A DNA stretch of 6,291 nt, taken from Lactobacillus sp. Lineage in GTDB: Bacteria > Bacillota > Bacilli > Lactobacillales > Lactobacillaceae. The notes under the pieces were generated by a model. That model had not been told where the DNA came from. It searched no databases and worked only from the letters and a program-made list of their open reading frames with translations. Shown here piece by piece: positions 1-4,274 of the stretch. The translations under genes were made by a program, and so were the position numbers. Each line of letters opens with the position of its first letter. Position 1 is the first letter of the stretch. Location: NCBI GenBank assembly GCA_003482405.1, contig DMZB01000227.1, positions 1-6,291 on the forward strand, given 5' to 3'.

Positions 1-38
1 GGAGGTCGTCGGCAGCGTCAGATGATTATAAGAGACAG
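1..38 (+). other. Sequencing adapter remnant (Nextera/Tn5 read 1 type), not genomic
   Basis: Positions 6-38 match the 33-nt Illumina Nextera read 1 adapter at 31 of 33 bases. The last 19 bases, AGATGATTATAAGAGACAG at 20-38, are the Tn5 mosaic end apart from two adjacent substitutions at 25-26 (TG expected, AT seen). Positions 1-5 (GGAGG) precede the adapter and are probably also artificial. True genomic sequence should begin at 39. The apparent last six residues and stop codon of the first gene come from this adapter and should be ignored. The adapter sequence is established knowledge; the match was read directly by eye. Confidence 0.95.
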
Positions 39-362
39 GTGTAGCAACAACTGAATGTCATTTTTGACAGCGACATCAATTAACGTGTCGGAGCTAAACC
101 GCAAAAAGTGGTAGAGTTCCGGCATTTCTTTTTCTGGCGTGACCATTTCATTGAACCACTTGCCATAACGCATGGGCTGGTGCATGACGATGCGTGGCGT
201 GACCGTTTTAACTTCTTCGATGGCCGCCTGTAGGTGTTTTAATCCGTCGCGGGTTAAATCATGTTCATCTAGAAAAAATTCAAATACATCTGGGTGGTGT
301 TGCAAACGATCGCGGTATTGAGCAGGATCGGTACTGCCTTTTAACCCTAGTAATATTTTCAT
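39..362 (-). CDS. Probable xylose-isomerase-like TIM-barrel protein (sugar phosphate isomerase/epimerase type), 3' end missing
   Basis: Only the first 108 codons are genomic; the rest lies beyond the contig end, where the reading frame runs into adapter. The start is ATG at 362-360, with AGGAGA at 373-368 and a 5-nt spacer. The visible part alternates strands and helices like the first half of a TIM barrel: KILLGLKGS (residues 2-10), VFEFFL (about 26-31), RIVMHQPM (about 57-64) and IQLLLH (103-108). The histidine ending a strand in MHQPM and again in LLLH resembles xylose isomerase-like/AP endonuclease 2-type barrels, which often act on sugars or sugar phosphates. That family call is an inference from pattern; no complete active site is visible and the substrate is unknown. 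It lies 98 bp downstream of the HAD phosphatase gene on the same strand with no obvious terminator between, so the two may share a transcript. Confidence 0.5.
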
Positions 363-367
363 ATAAA

Positions 368-373
368 TCTCCT
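368..373 (-). promoter_or_regulatory. Ribosome binding site of the TIM-barrel gene
   Basis: AGGAGA read on the minus strand, 5 nt before the ATG at 362-360. It fixes the start of the truncated gene and shows that it is translated from its own site, not by coupling to the HAD gene 98 bp upstream. Confidence 0.75.
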
Positions 374-460
374 AATCACGCACTGACCACTAGACCGTTT
401 GTGCATAATTTGACTACATTTTTAGATTTGAAGATTTGCTAATGCCTGTCGGGTCACTAA

Positions 461-1261
461 TTAAAACGTGTACTTTTCGAGGAACTGAGCAACCCCGTCC
501 TCATCGTTGTTGCCGGTCACATCAGTACCAGCCGCTTTAATTTCGGGTTTGCCGTTATCCATGACGACGCCGACTTTGGCAGCCTTAAGCATCCCAAGGT
601 CATTTTCAGCATCGCCAAAGGTCATTAGGTTATCAAACGTCATGCCGTAGTGTTTCAGTAAAGCGCTGAGACCCACATGTTTGTCCATATCCTTGTCCAA
701 AAATTCAAGAATCTTGGGTTGTGAACGTACGGCGTGATACTTGGCATTCATCGCTGGTGTTAAGTTTGCGACAGCATCATTTAAGACTTCGGGTTCAAAC
801 GACATGACGGCTTTACTGTAGGCACCGTCAGGCAGGTCTTTAAAGTCAGCGTGGGTGAACGTCAAATTGGCATTTAGCATCTTCTCATAGTATGAAGGGC
901 GCAAATCAGCCAGTGGCCAAACCTGTTCAAAGTCGAGGACATCCAGTGGGTAATTATGTTCAACACAATAGTCATGCAGAAGGGATAGATCATCTTTTTG
1001 AATGCCTTCCTGGAACAACTTCTCGTGCCCCACGTTTTGAATGACGAGGGCGCCGTTAAACGTAATTGTGTAGTCGTCTGCGTTTGTGAGACCAAGCTGT
1101 TCAATGTACTTCCAAATGGCATTAATCGGGCGTCCAGTACATAAGACAACCTTAATGCCCTGTTGATGTAATTGTTTAAGAATTTTCTCGTTGCGGGGAC
1201 TAATTTTTTTATCGCTGGTCAGTAACGTGCCATCTAAGTCCAGTGCCACCATTTTGATCAT
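461..1261 (-). CDS. Cof-type HAD-superfamily hydrolase (YidA-like sugar phosphatase family)
   Basis: A complete 266-residue protein, the usual size for Cof/YidA-type HAD phosphatases. These cytosolic Mg-dependent enzymes remove phosphate from sugar phosphates and similar small metabolites. All four HAD motifs are visible: motif I DLDGT with nucleophile Asp8 and Asp10; motif II Thr42 in LCTGRP; motif III lysine, probably Lys194 in DMDKHVGL; motif IV GDAEND at 216-221 with Asp217 and Asp221. The region between motifs II and III, roughly residues 80-185, is the C2-type cap that selects substrate. I chose ATG 1261-1259 because GGAGGA lies at 1272-1267, 5 nt upstream, and motif I then sits at the N-terminus as usual. 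A longer in-frame start at 1318 would place the promoter inside the coding sequence. Specific substrate is not readable. It is transcribed divergently from the polyphosphate cluster and may be cotranscribed with the truncated gene after it. Confidence 0.92.
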   Translation of the reverse strand: MIKMVALDLDGTLLTSDKKISPRNEKILKQLHQQGIKVVLCTGRPINAIWKYIEQLGLTNADDYTITFNGALVIQNVGHEKLFQEGIQKDDLSLLHDYCVEHNYPLDVLDFEQVWPLADLRPSYYEKMLNANLTFTHADFKDLPDGAYSKAVMSFEPEVLNDAVANLTPAMNAKYHAVRSQPKILEFLDKDMDKHVGLSALLKHYGMTFDNLMTFGDAENDLGMLKAAKVGVVMDNGKPEIKAAGTDVTGNNDEDGVAQFLEKYTF

Positions 1262-1266
1262 AATAT

Positions 1267-1272
1267 TCCTCC
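1267..1272 (-). promoter_or_regulatory. Ribosome binding site deciding the HAD gene start
   Basis: GGAGGA on the minus strand, separated by ATATT from the ATG at 1261-1259. It supports this start over the in-frame ATG 57 nt upstream (1318), which has no comparable site and lies between the promoter boxes. Confidence 0.85.
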
Positions 1273-1298
1273 ATCTAACTGTGATTTGATAAGGCTGA

Positions 1299-1326
1299 AT
1301 GCTAAGTGAAACAAACAAAGTGTCAA
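1299..1326 (-). promoter_or_regulatory. Candidate sigma-A promoter of the HAD gene
   Basis: On the minus strand a perfect -35 box TTGACA (1326-1321) is followed after 16 nt by TAGCAT (1304-1299), which matches the TATAAT -10 consensus at 4 of 6 positions. The transcript would start near 1292, leaving a leader of about 30 nt that contains the GGAGGA site. Position and spacing are right for the HAD gene; the -10 box is only moderate. Confidence 0.65.
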
Positions 1327-1408
1327 CATAACCCTAGCATAGTTTGCTCACCTAAAAACAAGTTTTTCCACAAATTCTAAAAAGGTACAGGAATTCGCTG
1401 AATATGAT

Positions 1409-1436
1409 TTAACTTTGTTAGGGAAGCCAGTAGAAT
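1409..1436 (+). promoter_or_regulatory. Candidate sigma-A promoter of the PPK2 gene
   Basis: TTAACT (1409-1414, 4 of 6 to TTGACA) and TAGAAT (1431-1436, 5 of 6 to TATAAT) are separated by 16 nt. The predicted start of transcription near 1443 gives a leader of about 24 nt before the ATG at 1467. TATGAT at 1403-1408 is an alternative -10 but lacks a well-placed -35. This is the best candidate on the plus strand in the divergent region, but it is weak. Confidence 0.35.
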
Positions 1437-1453
1437 AAAGTTAGTAAGAAAGT

Positions 1454-1459
1454 GGGGAG
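1454..1459 (+). promoter_or_regulatory. Ribosome binding site deciding the PPK2 start
   Basis: GGGGAG lies 7 nt before the ATG at 1467. An in-frame GTG at 1452 could be called as a longer start, but it overlaps the upstream edge of this site and has no ribosome binding site of its own, so ATG 1467 is preferred. Confidence 0.75.
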
Positions 1460-1466
1460 TGGTTGG

Positions 1467-2354
1467 ATGGATTATGAAAATGAGTATCGTTTCGATGGTA
1501 GTGACCGATTGCATTTAAAGAATCAAGCAACCAGTTTGCCAAGTCCGGTACCGGATAAAGACACGATTAAAGCGCAACTCGCAGATAACATTACCAAATT
1601 AGCCGATTTGCAAGCACGATTATATGCGCAATCGACGTATGGTGTGGTAATTTTGCTACAGGGCATGGACGCTGCCGGCAAAGACAGCATGATTCGCCAT
1701 GTGATGAGTGGGCTGGATCCTGAAGGCACCTCGGTTGTGAGTTTCAAGCAGCCAACCAGTAACGAACTGGCCCATGATTATTTATGGCGCATCGAATCAG
1801 CTTTGCCACGGCGCGGAAGCATTCAAATCTTTAATCGCTCACAGTACGAAGACGTGTTGATCAGTCGGGTGCACCCAGAAATTCTGTTGGGTCAGCATTT
1901 ACCTGGTGTCAACACGGTCGCGGACGTGAATGATGATTTGTTTAACCAGCGCTATCACGACATTGCCCATTATGAAGAATACTTAAATCACAATGGGTTT
2001 ATCATGTTGAAATTCTTCCTGCATTATTCGCGTGATGAGCAGAAACGCCGGTTTGAAAAACGGATCGAAGTGCCTGAAAAAAACTGGAAGTTCTCCGCGG
2101 CTGATATTAAGGAACGGGCCTTTTGGGACGACTATCAGCGCGCTTATGAGGACATGCTGAATCACACTGCCACTAAAGAAAATCCGTGGTACATCGTGCC
2201 ATCAGACTCCAAGTGGAATTCACGCATGGTCGTTTCCGACATTTTGATGAAACGGTTAGATGCGTTGAAACCAGAGTTCCCTACTGTAACGGATGAGCAA
2301 AAACAACAACTGCACGACATTCTTGATCATTTGCAGAAGGATGAAAAAAGTTAG
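1467..2354 (+). CDS. ppk2: PPK2-family polyphosphate kinase (polyphosphate:nucleotide phosphotransferase)
   Basis: The 295-residue cytosolic protein has the single P-loop kinase domain of the PPK2 family, which transfers phosphate between polyphosphate and nucleotides and usually favours nucleotide phosphorylation in vivo. The Walker A loop is GMDAAGKDS at 66-74 (Lys72, with Asp68 the conserved catalytic Asp of PPK2). The Walker B-like motif is NRSQYEDVL at 123-131. The basic lid region RRFEKRIEVPEKNWKFS lies at 194-210. The family's typical tail PWYIVPSDSKWNSR is at 240-253. Length matches one-domain PPK2 enzymes, not the two-domain fused form. The NRSxYED signature recalls PPK2 classes that phosphorylate AMP, or both AMP and ADP, but class cannot be settled by eye. 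It sits upstream of a Ppx-like gene and PPK1 on the same strand, which fits a role in drawing on the polyphosphate that PPK1 makes. No terminator follows it, so read-through into the downstream pair is possible. Confidence 0.93.
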   Translation: MDYENEYRFDGSDRLHLKNQATSLPSPVPDKDTIKAQLADNITKLADLQARLYAQSTYGVVILLQGMDAAGKDSMIRHVMSGLDPEGTSVVSFKQPTSNELAHDYLWRIESALPRRGSIQIFNRSQYEDVLISRVHPEILLGQHLPGVNTVADVNDDLFNQRYHDIAHYEEYLNHNGFIMLKFFLHYSRDEQKRRFEKRIEVPEKNWKFSAADIKERAFWDDYQRAYEDMLNHTATKENPWYIVPSDSKWNSRMVVSDILMKRLDALKPEFPTVTDEQKQQLHDILDHLQKDEKS

Positions 2355-2355
2355 A

Positions 2356-2369
2356 GCGTGAATCACCCC
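2356..2369 (-). repeat. Inverted copy of part of the intergenic repeat
   Basis: GCGTGAATCACCCC is the reverse complement, at 12 of 14 bases, of GGGGTGATGAACGC inside repeat copy 1 (2456-2469). It matches the same segment of copy 3 (2582-2595) at 11 of 14. It starts two bases after the PPK2 stop codon and could pair with either copy in the transcript. Confidence 0.55.
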
Positions 2370-2440
2370 GGGTTAGAGCTGAGCAATAACGTGGAAGACG
2401 AACTATCCGGTGGTTTTCCGGGTGGTTTGGCTTTCGGGTT

Positions 2441-2492
2441 ATGCGGAGGCTCTAGGGGGTGATGAACGCGTTTCGGCTATGTAGTTGGAGTG
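2441..2492 (+). repeat. Intergenic direct repeat, copy 1
   Basis: Starts ATGCGGAGGCTCT and ends with the core CGGCTATGTAG at 2474-2484, followed by TTGGAGTG. Positions 2441-2484 match copy 3 at 40 of 44 alignment columns with a single one-base gap, and the similarity continues a further 8 bases (6 of 8). Confidence 0.85.
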
Positions 2493-2520
2493 TTCTTTGC
2501 CTGAACGGCGGTTTCAGGTT

Positions 2521-2564
2521 ATGCGCAGCGGTTCAGTGGTTGTGAGCGCGTTTTGGCTATGTAG
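2521..2564 (+). repeat. Intergenic direct repeat, copy 2 (5' half diverged)
   Basis: Shares 22 identical bases with copy 3 (2543-2564 against 2589-2610), ending in GCGTTTTGGCTATGTAG. Its first half keeps ATGCG but then diverges. It is preceded by CAGGTT where copy 1 has CGGGTT, so the repeat may extend upstream. Copy 2 is offset exactly 80 bp from copy 1. Confidence 0.8.
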
Positions 2565-2567
2565 CAG

Positions 2568-2618
2568 ATGCGGAGGCTCTTGGGGTGATGAGCGCGTTTT
2601 GGCTATGTAGTCGGAGCG
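2568..2618 (+). repeat. Intergenic direct repeat, copy 3
   Basis: Nearly identical to copy 1 over its full length and to copy 2 over its 3' half. It begins only 3 bp after copy 2 ends. The flank TCGGAGCG after the core parallels TTGGAGTG after copy 1. Confidence 0.85.
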
Positions 2619-2621
2619 CTA

Positions 2622-2664
2622 GTTCAGTGATTACAGTAGTTACAACCCCGTTCCAGCCACATAG
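2622..2664 (+). repeat. Possible fourth, diverged repeat copy
   Basis: GTTCAGTG at 2622-2629 matches 2531-2538 within copy 2. The end, CGTTCCAGCCACATAG at 2649-2664, aligns without gaps to CGTTTTGGCTATGTAG of copies 2 and 3 at 10 of 16 positions, and all six differences are transitions. The segment between is longer than in copy 2. It lies just before the ribosome binding site of the Ppx-like gene. Confidence 0.4.
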
Positions 2665-2690
2665 CAATTATCATTAAAGAGGGGGATGTC

Positions 2691-4217
2691 ATGGCCAAAG
2701 GAAATTTGTACGGCGCAATGGTGATCAGTGCACAAGAAATGCAGCTGATCATCGTAGATCTTAAAACACACGCGGTCATCGAGCGGGTGAGCGCGCCGAT
2801 CCATATGGGGACTGATTTATTTTCCGGCAAACGAATCGATCCAGAGCGGTCAGATGAAGTCGTCATAATTTTGCAGCGCTTCTTACAGTTGCTGAAGGAT
2901 TATCGCGTCACGGAATATCGGCTGGTCGCCTCACACACGATTACACGAGCGGAAAACATTGATTACATTCGTGACCATATTTACATCACAACAGGGGTTA
3001 CGCTGCATTTCATGACGGTCAATGAAGAGTCGTTATTCTCGTATGAAGCAGCGCAGTTATTACCAAATTTTGATGAACTGATCAACGGGCGGACAGTGCT
3101 CATGCAAGTCGGGGCAAGCATGGTGCACTTCATGATCTTTGTTGATGGGCATTTGACGTTGACACGTGAGCTATTTTTGGGACCATTGCAGGTGGCAACA
3201 CAGTTACAAAATTTGGAACATAAAGTTGAATCCTATCAGGAAGTGTTGAGCGACTATCTCCATTCAAAATTGGTCAGTTTATATCAATACCTACCTGATG
3301 AGGCGTTTGATAAAGTGATTTTGATGGGGTCCAAGCTAAACTTGTTGGAAAACCTGATTCCAAAGGGCAAACGATACGTTCAGTTGAGCCGCAAGGACTT
3401 TGACAAGCAGTTTCAGTCTGTCATTCAAATGACGCCGCAGGACATGCTGAATCAAAGCAATTTACCAGCGGATCAAATCAACGAAGTTTTGCCACTGTTT
3501 CTGTTGTTGGATGAGGTCTTTGATCATTTAAAGGTTCAGTCCATTAATTTAACCGATTTTAAAGTAATCGATGGTTGTGTGGTTGATGAAGCCACAAGTA
3601 AGGCCAAACATTCGCGCAATAATGATGCTGCCAGTCAAGTGATGCTCGGCGCCGCTTATCAGTTGGCACGGCGTTTTCACGTCGATGAGCGGCACCAGCA
3701 ATCTGTCGTTTTATTTGCGACGCAATTATTTGATCGGCTGAAAAAGATTCACGGTCTTGGCTCACGCGAGCGTTTGCTCTTACAATTAGCTGCCATTATG
3801 CAAGATAGTGGGCTGTTTATTGACAGCACACAGCATGCGTTTCACTCGGAATACATCATTAATAACTCAGAAATTTTGGGGTTGCGTGCCGATGAACAAG
3901 TTGAAGTGGCCGCCATCGCCCGTTACCACAGTTCTGAAACGGTGTCGGCGGATTTAAGCCGATTTGACATCAGCATGGATAATCGTTTAGTCATGGTTAA
4001 GTTGGCGGCGATTTTACGGTTAGCAGATGCGCTGGATGACAGTCGTTTGCATAAAATTTCGAAAATCAGCGTCTCGATCAAAAAGCCAGAAATTATCATC
4101 AGTGCGACGGCTAACGATGATATTGAACTGGAAACGTGGACGTTTAATGAGAAACGACATTTTTTCGAGGACATTTACGGGATGACACCAATCCTTCGCA
4201 GAACCGGCCGCTTCTAG
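2691..4217 (+). CDS. ppx: Ppx/GppA-family protein with degenerate active-site motifs (annotated-type exopolyphosphatase, activity doubtful)
   Basis: The 508-residue protein has the layout of long Ppx/GppA proteins: two actin-like (ASKHA) subdomains over about 1-300 and an HD-like helical domain over about 305-508. Working members remove terminal phosphate from polyphosphate or pppGpp. GAGGGGG at 2679-2685, 5 nt before ATG 2691, supports the start. Phosphate motif 1, normally DIGSNS, reads VISAQE at 11-16. Motif 2, normally DIGGGSTE, reads QVGASMVH at 139-146, losing both the Asp and the Glu. The catalytic-type Glu pair survives in NEES (111-114). In the HD domain His335, Asp372, His382, His385 and His413 remain, but the usual HD pair reads QD (371-372). 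The reading frame is intact and aligns without gaps, so this is family divergence, not an error. A regulatory or ligand-binding role is possible. It lies 57 bp before PPK1, probably in one transcript. Confidence 0.85.
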   Translation: MAKGNLYGAMVISAQEMQLIIVDLKTHAVIERVSAPIHMGTDLFSGKRIDPERSDEVVIILQRFLQLLKDYRVTEYRLVASHTITRAENIDYIRDHIYITTGVTLHFMTVNEESLFSYEAAQLLPNFDELINGRTVLMQVGASMVHFMIFVDGHLTLTRELFLGPLQVATQLQNLEHKVESYQEVLSDYLHSKLVSLYQYLPDEAFDKVILMGSKLNLLENLIPKGKRYVQLSRKDFDKQFQSVIQMTPQDMLNQSNLPADQINEVLPLFLLLDEVFDHLKVQSINLTDFKVIDGCVVDEATSKAKHSRNNDAASQVMLGAAYQLARRFHVDERHQQSVVLFATQLFDRLKKIHGLGSRERLLLQLAAIMQDSGLFIDSTQHAFHSEYIINNSEILGLRADEQVEVAAIARYHSSETVSADLSRFDISMDNRLVMVKLAAILRLADALDDSRLHKISKISVSIKKPEIIISATANDDIELETWTFNEKRHFFEDIYGMTPILRRTGRF

Positions 4218-4260
4218 GTTGTTCATTTTTGGGGAGTATATGTTTGCGTAGATGTTGCCA

Positions 4261-4266
4261 AGGAGG
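4261..4266 (+). promoter_or_regulatory. Ribosome binding site of ppk
   Basis: A full AGGAGG, 8 nt before the ATG at 4275, the strongest such site in the window. It indicates that PPK1 is translated efficiently and independently of the Ppx-like gene that ends 57 bp upstream. Confidence 0.85.
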
Positions 4267-4274
4267 AGACAAGG

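Larger units (their letters stand above)
2355..2690. other. Repeat-bearing intergenic region between PPK2 and the Ppx-like gene
   Basis: These 336 bases hold no credible gene on either strand. They contain three related direct copies of a unit of about 44 bp, a fourth diverged copy of its 3' core, and an inverted arm at 2356-2369; these are listed separately. The plus strand of 2401-2640 is 69% G+T (166 of 240 bases counted), unlike the neighbouring genes. I see no hairpin followed by a T-run, so no clear intrinsic terminator for PPK2, and no convincing promoter for the Ppx-like gene. GTTAGAGC also occurs twice, at 2350-2357 and 2372-2379. Confidence 0.8.

Noticed and set aside
363..460. Terminator between the HAD gene and the truncated TIM-barrel gene
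   Set aside because: No stable hairpin followed by a T-run is visible on the minus strand, so the two genes may be cotranscribed.
1262..1318. N-terminal extension of the HAD protein from ATG 1318 (19 extra residues)
   Set aside because: No ribosome binding site precedes 1318, the extension would span the -10 box and transcription start, and the HAD motif I would sit unusually far from the N-terminus. GGAGGA before ATG 1261 is decisive.
1364..1372. DnaA-box-like TTTTCCACA in the divergent region
   Set aside because: A single match with one difference from TTATCCACA, no cluster of boxes and no replication genes nearby; expected by chance in AT-rich sequence.
1452..1466. GTG start for PPK2 at 1452
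   Set aside because: It lies at the edge of the GGGGAG ribosome site that serves ATG 1467 and has no site of its own.
2441..2618. CRISPR array
   Set aside because: Repeats are imperfect, unevenly spaced (3 bp between copies 2 and 3), lack unique spacers of constant length, and no cas gene is present.
2640..2674. Possible promoter before the Ppx-like gene (TTACAA at 2640-2645, TATCAT at 2669-2674)
   Set aside because: The spacer of 23 bp is too long, and the start of transcription would fall on the ribosome binding site.
2624..2866. Minus-strand reading frame overlapping the spacer and the start of the Ppx-like gene
   Set aside because: Mostly antisense to a clear conserved gene, with no ribosome site and no recognisable protein features.
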